Origin: Mailhella sp.
Lineage (GTDB): Bacteria > Desulfobacterota > Desulfovibrionia > Desulfovibrionales > Desulfovibrionaceae
Length of the DNA stretch: 64,000 nucleotides
NCBI GenBank assembly: GCA_017408905.1
Contig: JAFQTU010000010.1
Span: 45,566 to 109,565 of the forward strand
Direction: 5' to 3'
A program made the position numbers and the translations under genes. Below the pieces are notes generated by a model. The model saw only the letters and a list, made by a program, of their open reading frames with translations. It was not told where the DNA came from and made no database searches. Shown here piece by piece: positions 23,675 to 32,084 of this stretch. Each line of letters starts with the position of its first letter. Within the stretch, counting starts at the first letter, position 1.

Positions 23675-25198
23675 ATGTTGCAAGTTTATAAAAATCAGAA
23701 CGTCGGGCAGGCACAGATGCAAGCTCCGACCATGCGCCGGATCACGACCGGCGGCGTGGCGGGCCTTATGCCGACCGACACGATACAGGCCGGGCAGAAA
23801 ATGGCGGGGGCTATTTCCAACGCCATGACCGAATATCAGCGCATACAGGATAACGCCGACCTTGCGGATGCTCTGTCAGAACTTCAAGTACAGTCCATGA
23901 CCTATCAAGGCGACTACAAGAAGACGCGAGGCGGAATAGCGGCGCGTGACGCTGGGCAGGAATGGATGCAGAACGTCCTTTCTTCCGGGCAGGAAATAAG
24001 TAAGCGTTTTGATGGCCGGGCCGACTTGAAAGCGCAGTTCGGGCAGATGGTCAAGAATCTTGGGGCGCAGAGCTTCCAGAACGGCACGAACTACAGCGTA
24101 GCGCAGAACGAAGTTTACCTTGACGATATGCGCAAGGGCGCGATGGCGTCTTTCAAAATGACCCTTGCCACGGGAAGCCCGCAGCAGATCGAGCAGGAGA
24201 AGAGCCGCCTTCTCGAAAAGCTGGCTCTAACGTATCCCGCCGGGCGTGACCTGTCTGCCGTTGTCGTGGCTGTGGAACAGGAGCAGGCCGAGAGCTTGCT
24301 TGAACGGTCTATTTCTGAGGGCGATTTTGCCGAGGCGCTGGCGCTCTGGAATGACTTCAAGCCTCAGTTGGGGGTAAAGGCTCCGGCATGGCTGAAGCAG
24401 ATAAAGGAAGCGCAAAAGGCCGAACTTCGCTTTGCAATCACGGTGGCCGAGTTCGAACGCAAGAAGGCGGAACGGCTGGAAAAAGCCGCCGGGGCAGAAG
24501 CAGAAAAGCGGCTGACTGATCTGCTTTCCGGGGGTGGCCTTTCCGTTGCTGATGTGCAGGGATACCGGGATTTTCTTTCAGCCGACGATTACCGGGCATG
24601 GACGGAGCGCGCCTTGAATGGGCCGAAGCCGGCCACGCAGGACGACAGAGCCGAGTTTATCCGCCTGACCGATATGCAGATACGTGGCGAAGATGTAAGC
24701 AAGGCGGCTGAATCTGCCTATCTGGACGGCAAGATCACCCAGTCCACCTATAAGGACTTCACTTCTGCCGTGATCAGCGAAGAGGACAAGGGGCTTTTGT
24801 CGTACTTGGATAACGCCTTGAAGCCTTCCGAGCTGAACGCGAACCCGGCGCAGGGCGTTTCGTATGCCAACGCCAGAGCGGACGCTATGATGTATCTGAG
24901 AAAAAACAGGAGCGCCGCTTTCAAGGATAAGGACGCCTATATCCGGGGCGTTGTGGGCCGTTACAGCCTTGTTGATCCGGCGGATTCAACTCTTGCGCTT
25001 CCTATGCCGCGATTCTTCGAAGGTGCGCGGGCCGATATCAATCAGCAGTCGCTTGACGGTGCGCTTCTCAGAGCTACGGACGCCTTCAATAATGGGGACA
25101 TATCGCAGGAAGAATACGAGGAAGAGTCCGAACGCATCCAGAACCTTTTGAACGCATGGACGCGCAGACAGTCCCGGCGCACTCAGATGGAGGAATAA
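23675..25198 (+). CDS. Putative phage internal virion protein
   Basis: A 507-residue helical protein, rich in Ala, Gln and Asp, without signal peptide. General sequence character and its place directly before a giant phage-like protein suggest an internal (ejection) protein of podovirus type; this is inference. AAGGAAAT precedes the ATG at 23675. The next gene starts 3 bases after its stop. Confidence 0.55.
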   Translation: MLQVYKNQNVGQAQMQAPTMRRITTGGVAGLMPTDTIQAGQKMAGAISNAMTEYQRIQDNADLADALSELQVQSMTYQGDYKKTRGGIAARDAGQEWMQNVLSSGQEISKRFDGRADLKAQFGQMVKNLGAQSFQNGTNYSVAQNEVYLDDMRKGAMASFKMTLATGSPQQIEQEKSRLLEKLALTYPAGRDLSAVVVAVEQEQAESLLERSISEGDFAEALALWNDFKPQLGVKAPAWLKQIKEAQKAELRFAITVAEFERKKAERLEKAAGAEAEKRLTDLLSGGGLSVADVQGYRDFLSADDYRAWTERALNGPKPATQDDRAEFIRLTDMQIRGEDVSKAAESAYLDGKITQSTYKDFTSAVISEEDKGLLSYLDNALKPSELNANPAQGVSYANARADAMMYLRKNRSAAFKDKDAYIRGVVGRYSLVDPADSTLALPMPRFFEGARADINQQSLDGALLRATDAFNNGDISQEEYEEESERIQNLLNAWTRRQSRRTQMEE

Positions 25199-25201
25199 GC
25201 C

Positions 25202-28200
25202 ATGTATCAGACCGACGATAATTTGAGCGCCGCCTTTGCCGATGGCCAGAAGGAAATCAGACTGTCACAGGCGGGCGCATGGGCGCAGGAACGCGCCGAA
25301 CGTATCCGCGCCAATAGAGCCTTGGGGGCAAGCCTGCCTTCTGCCATGCCGGAACAGACCCAGCGCGAACAGGCCGAACCGGGCGGCGAGAGCTGGACGG
25401 ACAAGGCCGGGGCAGTGGCAAAGGATATAGCTATGGGCGCAACGGTGGAAGCTCCCCGCGCTCTTGCTCATGGTGCGCTGTCTGCCGTGAATGAAGGATT
25501 ACAGAGCATTTATCAGCTTGGCGACTGGCTGAGAGAGAACAACATCGGGCCGGACGGATACCTTGAGTTTTTCGGAGACTCCGGGCCTGTAGCATGGAAA
25601 AGCGGCAACGTCCCCGCCGAGCAGATACCTCAGCTTCCGAACATGGACGCGCCGAGAAGCACCACGGGCGAACTTCTCAGCGGGCTTTCTCAGTGGACGA
25701 CGGGCATGATCCTGACAGGCAAGGCCGCTCCTCTTGCCGTTCTGTCGAAGGCTGGCAGGGCTGGCGCTGTGGCTTCCGCTATGGGGCGCGGCGCGGTGAC
25801 GGACTTTGCCTTTATGGATGAGGCGTCCCCGGCTCTTTCCGATCAGGTGCAGCAGTATCCCAGCCTGAGGAATCCCCTTGCCGACTTCCTTTCCGCCAAG
25901 CAGGATGACAGCGCGGTCGAGCGCAGGCTCAAGCATTCCCTTGAAGGGCTGGGCCTTGGCGCGGTGACGGACGGTGTGATCCACGGTCTGAAAGCAATGC
26001 GCGGACTCAGGAACGGCAAGTCCACGGGAGCGGCGGAAGAACAGCTTGATAACGCTATGCGCGAGTTCGTGACCCAGAAAGACGCAGTGCGGACGCAGTA
26101 CAGGGCTTTCTCTGAGAAGATGGGCAACCCCACGGACGACCTCTTTTCCGGGCCTGACAAGCTCCGCAGGGCCGCTGATGACGTTGCCGGGGCTATGGGC
26201 AGGGAAGGTCAGAAGGCTATCCCTTCCGGCAAGGAAGCAGAGCATACCTATATCAACTGGTCTCGCATCAATACGCCGGACGATGTGAAGGCCGTCATGC
26301 AGGGCATGGCCGACAAGTTCAAGGGCCGCATCGACAAAGAGCGCCGGGGCGTGATGACCTTTGCGGAAATCAAGGACGCGGCGCAGGTGGAAGACGCTTG
26401 GCGCATCCTCATGGAGCGCAGGAAGGGACAGCCCTTGAACGCGGAACAGAGCCTTGCCGCCCGCAACCTTTGGGCGTCCAGCGCCGACAAGCTCTTGCAG
26501 TTGGCGAAGGAAGTACAGGCCGACCCTTCCGAGGTGAACATGGTGGCGCTGAGAAAACAGCTTGCCACTCACCACGCGATACAGGTGGAGGCCATAGCGG
26601 CGCGAACCGAGACCGCACGAGCGCTTGCCTCTTGGCGCATCCCTGCCGAGTCCGCTGTCTTTGACCCGCGCTTGCTGACCACCATGCTTGCACAGGAAGG
26701 CGGCGGGCCGGAAGTGACCCTTGCCATTGCCGAGAATATCGCCAAGTTCGGAGCAATGGGAGACCTGCGAGGTCTTGCCAGGTTTGCCGAAAAGTCATGG
26801 GCCGCCAAGACGAAAGACGCGGTTCTGGAAGTGTGGATAAACGCGCTTCTCTCGAATCCGAAAACCCACGTTGTGAACTCCGCTTCGAACCTGCTTGTTC
26901 TCGGTCAGCAGATGGTAGAGCGCAAAGCGGCGGCAAGCCTTGCTTCTGCCTTGGGTTCGGATGCGGTCGCTCCGGGGGAAGCTCTGGCCATGCTGAACGG
27001 CATAAGCGCGGGCTGGCGTGACGCTCTGGCCTATGCCGCAAAGACGCTGAGAACGGGCGAGAGCGGCAACTACTCCGACAAGATTGAACTGCCGAGACAG
27101 AAGGCCATATCTGCAGAGGCGTTCGGGCTTTCGCAGGATACGCTTCTGGGCAGGGCAGGCGGGGCGCTGGCTAACTTTGTCGGCTCTGCGGTGAACGTCC
27201 CCGGGCGGGCGCTGGCTACGGCAGATGAGTTCTTCAAGACCATAGGCTCACGCATGGAGCTTCACGCGCTGGCACACAGGCAGGCAATGGCGGAACTCTC
27301 CGCCGGGAAAATCAAGGCCGGGCAGGTGAAAGAACGCTATGCCGAGCTTCTGGACTCCCCGCCGGATTACCTCAAGGCGGGCGCTCAAAACTTCGCGGAC
27401 TATGCCACGTTCACCAATGACCCCGGGCGGCTGGCCAATACCATTTCCATGCTGGCCAATCAGTACGCGCCTATCCGTATCCTGCTCCCCTTTGTGCGGA
27501 CTCCGGCCAACATCATGCAGTACGTGGCGGCGAGAACTCCGGCGGCTCCGCTTCTGGCTTCCTTCAAGGCTGACATTGCGGCAGGCGGTGCGCGGCGAGA
27601 CATTGCCCTTGCCCGTATGGGGCTGGGGAGCTTCACGCTCTTTGCTGGGGCGGACATGGCTATGTCGGGCCTTATCACGGGCGCAGGGCCGAAAGACAAG
27701 GCGCAGAAGGCTACGCTCCGGCGCACGGGCTGGCAGCCGTACAGCTTCAAAATCGGTGACAGGTACTTTGCTTTCAATCGCCTTGACCCGCTGGGCGCAC
27801 AGCTTGGCTTTGCCGCCGACCTTGGCGAGACGCTGGCCAACTCCGCCGAGGGCGTGAACGATGCCGACCTTGAAGAGCTGATAGTGACGGCGACTTTCTC
27901 CGGGGCGTCCAACATGGTGAGCAAGACATACCTGTCCGGGCTGACGTCCTTCTTTGAAATGATGGGAGACCCTGACCGTTATTCCGAGTCGTGGCTCAAG
28001 CGTATGTCAGGCTCTCTTATCCCCGCTGGTGCGGCGCAGGCGGCGCGAGGTATCGACCCCACGATGAGGGAAGCGCAGACCATGCTCGAAGCCATACAGG
28101 CCAGAACGCCGGGCCTGTCAGACTCCCTTCCTGCCGTGCGTGACCTCTGGGGGCGTCCTGTTTCCTATCAGTCCGGCATGGGCTGGGCATATGACGCCTT

Positions 28201-28630
28201 TTCCCCGGTGGCATCCAGTCAGTACAAGCCGGAGCCTATCGACAAGGAAATCATGCGCCTTGGAGTGACGGTGAACAAGCCGAACAAAAAGATTCAGATC
28301 GACGGCGTATCCATCGACCTGTCGAAGTATGACGGGGCTTATTCCCGCTATGTCGAGCTTGCGGGCAACGGCTTCAAGGCTCCCGCGTGGAATCTTGGAG
28401 CAATGGACTATCTGAATCAGGTGGTCAGCGGCAAGCATCCTGCTATGTCTCAGATTTATGAGCTGTACGGAGACGGGCCGGACGGCGGCAAGGCTGAGTT
28501 CATCAGGAACACGGTGATCAAATATCGTGAATGGGCGAAGGATCAGCTTCTCGAAGAATTCCCCGACCTTGAAATCGACGTGAGGCGCAAGGGCGAAAAG
28601 CTCAAAAGTATGAAGCTCAATATCCAGTAG
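25202..28630 (+). CDS. Very large phage-like protein, putative ejection protein
   Basis: A 1142-residue protein, by far the largest of the element. The central part (about 720-830) contains LPFVRTPANIMQYVAARTP followed by a hydrophobic segment, features I associate with large internal virion or polyvalent phage proteins that enter the host with DNA. The N-terminal half is helical and charged. GGAGGAATAAGCC precedes the ATG. It would be surprising on a satellite lacking capsid genes. Confidence 0.55.
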   Translation: MYQTDDNLSAAFADGQKEIRLSQAGAWAQERAERIRANRALGASLPSAMPEQTQREQAEPGGESWTDKAGAVAKDIAMGATVEAPRALAHGALSAVNEGLQSIYQLGDWLRENNIGPDGYLEFFGDSGPVAWKSGNVPAEQIPQLPNMDAPRSTTGELLSGLSQWTTGMILTGKAAPLAVLSKAGRAGAVASAMGRGAVTDFAFMDEASPALSDQVQQYPSLRNPLADFLSAKQDDSAVERRLKHSLEGLGLGAVTDGVIHGLKAMRGLRNGKSTGAAEEQLDNAMREFVTQKDAVRTQYRAFSEKMGNPTDDLFSGPDKLRRAADDVAGAMGREGQKAIPSGKEAEHTYINWSRINTPDDVKAVMQGMADKFKGRIDKERRGVMTFAEIKDAAQVEDAWRILMERRKGQPLNAEQSLAARNLWASSADKLLQLAKEVQADPSEVNMVALRKQLATHHAIQVEAIAARTETARALASWRIPAESAVFDPRLLTTMLAQEGGGPEVTLAIAENIAKFGAMGDLRGLARFAEKSWAAKTKDAVLEVWINALLSNPKTHVVNSASNLLVLGQQMVERKAAASLASALGSDAVAPGEALAMLNGISAGWRDALAYAAKTLRTGESGNYSDKIELPRQKAISAEAFGLSQDTLLGRAGGALANFVGSAVNVPGRALATADEFFKTIGSRMELHALAHRQAMAELSAGKIKAGQVKERYAELLDSPPDYLKAGAQNFADYATFTNDPGRLANTISMLANQYAPIRILLPFVRTPANIMQYVAARTPAAPLLASFKADIAAGGARRDIALARMGLGSFTLFAGADMAMSGLITGAGPKDKAQKATLRRTGWQPYSFKIGDRYFAFNRLDPLGAQLGFAADLGETLANSAEGVNDADLEELIVTATFSGASNMVSKTYLSGLTSFFEMMGDPDRYSESWLKRMSGSLIPAGAAQAARGIDPTMREAQTMLEAIQARTPGLSDSLPAVRDLWGRPVSYQSGMGWAYDAFSPVASSQYKPEPIDKEIMRLGVTVNKPNKKIQIDGVSIDLSKYDGAYSRYVELAGNGFKAPAWNLGAMDYLNQVVSGKHPAMSQIYELYGDGPDGGKAEFIRNTVIKYREWAKDQLLEEFPDLEIDVRRKGEKLKSMKLNIQ

Positions 28631-28640
28631 GGGGCGCAGA

Positions 28641-29300
28641 ATGAACGAAGGGAACTTAGTACCCAATGAGGCGAGAACGCCGGAGAAACGCCGAGAGAAC
28701 GCACGAAAGGCGGGCAAGGCAAGCGGTAAGGCCAGACGCGAAAAAAGGGAAATGAAAGCCGTACTTGAGGAACTGCTTTCCCTTCCTTCTGCCGAGCTGG
28801 AAGGCCTCAGCAATATGGAGGCCGTATGTGTGGCAATGCTGAAAAAGGCGCAAGAGGGCAATGTGTACGCGGCCATGTTTGTACGTGACACCATCGGCCA
28901 GAAGCCCACGGACAAAGTAGCGCAGAGCGGAACGCTTTCTATCGGCTGGGATGATGGAATTTCCAAAGTGATCATGGAAGCGCGAGAGCGGGCCGACAAG
29001 CTCAGAGCGAACCCGCCGACGCCTATCGAGGTACAGGCCACGAGAACGCCGGGCGAGTTCCATAAAGAACTGCCGAAGCCGGATAACAGGATCGTGTTTC
29101 GGCAAGAGCCGCCGAAGAATAGCCACACTGAGAAGCAAGAGCCGCTAAACCCCTTTGAGTATGACGACTCCGCATCCACGCCTAACGGCATGACGGCGCG
29201 GGCCTTGAGGCTCCAACGGTACGCGGCCAACCTGCAACGCTCCGAGGGGCGCGGCTCTTGCTTTGGTGCTGGCTGGCAACCGATGGGGGCAGACGAATGA
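28641..29300 (+). CDS. TerS-like (small terminase) protein
   Basis: A 219-residue protein. The N-terminus is basic and Ala/Gly-rich (RKAGKASGKARREKRE), followed by a helical core ending in MFVRDTIGQKPTDKV, a pattern common in small terminase or DUF5681-like phage proteins. The C-terminal third is disordered. No large terminase follows, which fits satellites that redirect a helper phage's packaging. Stop overlaps the next start (ATGA). Confidence 0.55.
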   Translation: MNEGNLVPNEARTPEKRRENARKAGKASGKARREKREMKAVLEELLSLPSAELEGLSNMEAVCVAMLKKAQEGNVYAAMFVRDTIGQKPTDKVAQSGTLSIGWDDGISKVIMEARERADKLRANPPTPIEVQATRTPGEFHKELPKPDNRIVFRQEPPKNSHTEKQEPLNPFEYDDSASTPNGMTARALRLQRYAANLQRSEGRGSCFGAGWQPMGADE

Positions 29301-29779
29301 AAATCCTGATTGACTCACGCGAACAGCTCCCCTTTGCCTTCTCCGGCAAGTCCTTTGAGGACGTGACCACGGAGGCGGGAAGCCTGCCCACGGGTGACTA
29401 TTCCCTTGCCGGGCTGGTTGACCTTGTGGCGGTCGAGCGCAAGAGCCTTGACGACTTGGCGCAGTGCCTAGGCAGAGAGCGGGACAGGTTCGAGCGGGAG
29501 CTTGTCAGGGCGCGAGGGCTGGACGCCTTCGCGGTGGTGGTCGAGGGGAGCTTTGAGGACTTGGCGCATGGGCGCTACAGGTCGAAGCTCAACCCTCACA
29601 GCGCTTGCCAGAGCGTGCTGTCCTTCTCTGCCCGGCTGGGAATCCCCTTCCTCTTTGCCGAGAACAGGGCCGGGGCTGAGTACGCTACGGCGGGCTTTCT
29701 CCGGCAGTATTTGAAGGGATGCAGGGAAAGACTCAAGGTCATAGAAAAAGCGGAGAAGGAAGGCTCACAGGTGGCATAA
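29297..29779 (+). CDS. ERCC4-domain nuclease
   Basis: A 160-residue XPF/ERCC4-type nuclease. The acidic residues lie in LIDSREQLPF, the GDYSLAG block and VAVERKSLDDL, matching the ERKxxxD active-site pattern. Phages use such small nucleases in recombination or DNA processing. ATG 29297 is chosen for the ATGA overlap with the preceding gene and because the family N-terminus begins here. Confidence 0.85.
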   Translation: MKILIDSREQLPFAFSGKSFEDVTTEAGSLPTGDYSLAGLVDLVAVERKSLDDLAQCLGRERDRFERELVRARGLDAFAVVVEGSFEDLAHGRYRSKLNPHSACQSVLSFSARLGIPFLFAENRAGAEYATAGFLRQYLKGCRERLKVIEKAEKEGSQVA

Positions 29780-29791
29780 ACGAGGCCACAG

Positions 29792-29822
29792 AAAAGGCGA
29801 CTCCATGACGGGGCCGCCTTTT
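29792..29822 (+). terminator. Intrinsic terminator closing the element operon
   Basis: AAAAGGCG pairs with CGCCTTTT with a 15-base loop, followed by T. It lies 13 bases after the nuclease stop. Confidence 0.8.
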
Positions 29823-29831
29823 TGATATGCC

Positions 29832-29910
29832 TGAGACGGCTGATACGCCAAGTGAGACAGCAGCACTTTTTTCAACATCTTGAATTTATTTATCTGTACA
29901 GGTGAGACGG
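29832..29910. repeat. Right TGAGAC repeat cluster (subterminal inverted repeat)
   Basis: Blocks at 29832-29859 and 29898-29910 are reverse complements of the left blocks (27/28 and 13/13), in mirrored order with inner spacing of 38 against 47 bases. TGAGAC occurs four times. The 29780-30226 stretch holds no gene. Confidence 0.85.
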
Positions 29911-29998
29911 TTGAGACACCTGCACAAGTATTTATGACAGGGAGCAAGCTGACAAGGGGGATTCCATTACCGGCAGAATTATGGGATGGATTTAAAAA

Positions 29999-30028
29999 TG
30001 TTGCCACATTTGTTGCTATATTTGTTGA
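29999..30028. repeat. Right integrase arm-type repeats
   Basis: TGTTGCCA at 29999, TGTTGCTA at 30011 and TGTTGACT at 30023, each 12 bases apart, echoing the left-end array. Confidence 0.6.
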
Positions 30029-30081
30029 CTGCTCTTTGTAATTTAATGTGATTTCAATATGTTGAGTTATTAGTTTTGATT

Positions 30082-30089
30082 CCGTTGGC
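30082..30089 (+). other. Candidate attR core
   Basis: CCGTTGGC, matching the tRNA-Glu core at 14735-14742, about 55 bases beyond the arm-type repeats. Confidence 0.4.
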
Positions 30090-30101
30090 ACTGCATACAT
30101 G

Positions 30102-30136
30102 AAGCTCCGTAGGGTTCTCCTTACGGAGCTTTTTTC
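30102..30136 (+). terminator. Intrinsic terminator just beyond attR
   Basis: AAGCTCCGTA pairs with TACGGAGCTT, followed by T. It may be the original tRNA-Glu terminator, displaced by the element (inference). Confidence 0.7.
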
Positions 30137-30151
30137 ATATCCTAAAGCAAG

Positions 30152-30188
30152 AAAAAAGGAGCCCGCCGCGTGAACGGGGGCTCCTTTG
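30152..30188 (-). terminator. Intrinsic terminator after the C_GCAxxG_C_C gene
   Basis: On the minus strand AAAGGAGCCC pairs with GGGCTCCTTT, followed by T. Confidence 0.8.
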
Positions 30189-30226
30189 CCTTATGGTGCA
30201 ATTGCGGTTGAGTCGCGCCGGGCGGT

Positions 30227-30703
30227 TCAGGATATGGCAGGGGCGTCGTCCTTGCCCTTGGCCGCTTCCATGATGATGCGTGCCGCGAGCTTGGCGGTCT
30301 GCCCGGTGCGGAGAGCGCAGGAGTCCTTCTGCTCGGGAGTGCCGAGTTTGAGGCCGTGATGGAGGACGCGGCAGCAGGTGGCGTGGTGGATGTCGCGGAA
30401 GGCGTCGTGCAGTTTCTTGGCGACCTGGCCGCAGAGTTCCGGGGCTTCGCCCGTGCTGCTGGTACGGCCGAAGAGGTAGCCTGCCGCCATGACGGAGCCG
30501 GAGAGCGCGCCGCAGGTACAGCCTGCACCGCCCATGCCGCCGCCGAAGCCGCCAGCGGCCTTCAGAAGGCTGAGGGGGCATTCCTCGCCACAGCCGGTGA
30601 GAAGGGCCATGAAGACGGATTCGGCACAGTTGAGGTGAAGTTCACGGTAGGCGTTTTCGGCGGCCTTGGCGGCAAGTTCGGGATACTGTTCAGTGAATAT
30701 CAT
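30227..30703 (-). CDS. C_GCAxxG_C_C family redox-type protein
   Basis: A 158-residue protein with the family's spaced cysteines: LNCAES, GCGEECPLS, the signature GCTCGALSGSVMAAG and a later CC pair and Cys. The family (PF09719, from memory) is common in anaerobes and is thought to carry a redox or metal site. No partner reductase is adjacent. Monocistronic, with its own terminator. Confidence 0.85.
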   Translation of the reverse strand: MIFTEQYPELAAKAAENAYRELHLNCAESVFMALLTGCGEECPLSLLKAAGGFGGGMGGAGCTCGALSGSVMAAGYLFGRTSSTGEAPELCGQVAKKLHDAFRDIHHATCCRVLHHGLKLGTPEQKDSCALRTGQTAKLAARIIMEAAKGKDDAPAIS

Positions 30704-30920
30704 AGCGTGTCCATACTTTTGGGATAAAGGAATAATGCGTCGTTCGATGTGGAGTTCTAAAACAAAGTCCTTTTTGGCACAAGTCTTGAATGGAGCAGTT
30801 CAAAAAAGTTTTGCCCGATTCGGGCATACGGCTTGAAAAGTCCCGCTTTTTCTGAAATCCTTATGCCAGATGCCGCAGAAATTCGTGCCACGCTGGCACG
30901 CACGGCAAAAGGAGCCTGCT

Positions 30921-31340
30921 ATGAAACGTATTTTCGGAGTCGCCTTACTTTCCCTCGGCCTCATCCTTGCCGGAGCGGCCAGCGCCGATGCCGCAGTCCT
31001 CAAGGGCAACCCCAAGAGCAAGGTTTATCATGTGGAAACCTGCCAGTTCTACAAAGGCAAGGGAACGACCGAACAATTCGATACCGAAGCCCAAGCCAAA
31101 GCCAGCGGCTATGCGCCGTGCAAGGCCTGCGTGCTCGCCCCGGCCAAGTCGTCCCTTCCCAAGGCTACGAACGAACCCTATGTGGGCAATGCCAAGACCA
31201 AGGTCTTCCACAAGGCCGGGTGCAAGGTAGCCCCGAAGAAGGACCCCGTCGGCATCCAGAACCTGCTTCAGGCGCATAAGAACGGCTACAAGCCCTGCAA
31301 GACCTGCAAGCCCGCCGGTGAAAAGGGGCTTCCCAAGTAA
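30921..31340 (+). CDS. Secreted protein with two Ada/sunset-type Cys motifs
   Basis: A 139-residue exported protein with a signal peptide (about 1-24). Two repeats follow, each with an aromatic-His-x3-Cys then GYxPCKxC: KVYHVETC...GYAPCKAC and KVFHKAGC...GYKPCKTC. Such units resemble Ada zinc-binding or sunset domains, so each may hold one zinc ion. AAAAGGAG precedes the ATG at 30921. Function unknown. Confidence 0.7.
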   Translation: MKRIFGVALLSLGLILAGAASADAAVLKGNPKSKVYHVETCQFYKGKGTTEQFDTEAQAKASGYAPCKACVLAPAKSSLPKATNEPYVGNAKTKVFHKAGCKVAPKKDPVGIQNLLQAHKNGYKPCKTCKPAGEKGLPK

Positions 31341-31347
31341 GATTTTT

Positions 31348-31376
31348 AAGGGGCTTCGAAAGGGCCCCTTTCTTTT
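31348..31376 (+). terminator. Intrinsic terminator
   Basis: AAGGGGC pairs with GCCCCTT, followed by TCTTTT. Confidence 0.8.
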
Positions 31377-31457
31377 GCCGGAATCGCCATGCCGCATGAC
31401 TTGAAAGCCGTGCGCCATGCTGATACTCTGCCGCGAAATCCCTGCAATGGAGCCGAC

Positions 31458-32018
31458 ATGAACGAAGACAAGAGCAACGAGATCCTCAAGGAATTGGCGG
31501 AGTATAAGAAGGGCCTGCAGAACGTGCTTGCCGCCGATGCCGTGAAGGCCGGTTTCCTGAGCGATTCCGTGCGCAGTATTCCCGAGCTCTCCAGCATGGT
31601 GCGCCCGTTTTTCGAGCATTGCGTGCGGGAGTACCATTCGCTGTACGACAGCGTTGAGCCCCTTGCCGTGCTGGGTTCCTGCTGTTTTGCCGGGGCGGCG
31701 GCCGCCCAGATGTGGCAGGCCGTGGAAGAAGAGCTTCTTGGCAGCAACCTTTTCCGCCTGCTTTCCCGCGACAAGGGAATGAAATTCCTTGACGACACCG
31801 CGCTTGAGTTCGCCGGTATGCCCGGCGGCACTCCCGAGGGCGACAGGCTGGCGGCCTGCATCAAGGGCAACTGGAGCATTCTGGCGCTGGCGACGTGGAG
31901 CGGCACGGTGAAAGGCCGCGCCGCAGAAGAAGCCATGCTCTTCCTTCAGGCCACGGCGCAGGTCATGTTCGTTCTCGGTCAGGCCGTTGTGCTGGAGCGT
32001 TTGCAGAAAGCGGAATAG
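31458..32018 (+). CDS. Hypothetical protein next to the T3SS locus
   Basis: A 186-residue mostly helical protein without signal peptide; a weakly hydrophobic stretch (LGSCCFAGAAAAQMW) lies near residue 80. No family recognised. GGAG precedes the ATG at 31458. It converges on the T3SS minus-strand run with a strong bidirectional terminator between, so it is not part of that operon; an effector or chaperone role is possible but unsupported. Confidence 0.6.
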   Translation: MNEDKSNEILKELAEYKKGLQNVLAADAVKAGFLSDSVRSIPELSSMVRPFFEHCVREYHSLYDSVEPLAVLGSCCFAGAAAAQMWQAVEEELLGSNLFRLLSRDKGMKFLDDTALEFAGMPGGTPEGDRLAACIKGNWSILALATWSGTVKGRAAEEAMLFLQATAQVMFVLGQAVVLERLQKAE

Positions 32019-32041
32019 CCTTGCCGCAGCAACACACCTTA

Positions 32042-32082
32042 AACGAAAACGCCGCGCGTCCCTGATGCGTGGCGTTTTCGTT
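32042..32082. terminator. Bidirectional terminator at the end of the T3SS minus run
   Basis: A perfect 12-base inverted repeat (AACGAAAACGCC / GGCGTTTTCGTT) flanked by A and T tracts. Confidence 0.9.
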
Positions 32083-32084
32083 CA

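Larger units (their letters stand above)
14735..30089. mobile_element. Integrated phage-satellite-like element (PICI-like)
   Basis: About 15.4 kb between the 3' end of tRNA-Glu and a partial copy of its CCGTTGGC core at 30082-30089. The integrase lies next to the tRNA. Inside are AlpA-like, primase-helicase, toxin-antitoxin, TerS-like and ERCC4 genes, but no capsid, portal, large terminase or tail gene. Known phage-inducible chromosomal islands of Gram-negative bacteria share this size and int-alpA-primase plan. The left edge is firm; the right edge rests on a short core match and integrase arm-type repeats. Confidence 0.7.

Noticed and set aside
14749..30135. Intact prophage
   Set aside because: No capsid, portal, large terminase, tail or lysis genes within the att-like limits.
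30775..30790. Sigma-54-like TGGCACA-AGTC-TTGAA upstream of the secreted zinc-motif gene
   Set aside because: The -12 GC is changed to GA; not supported enough to call.
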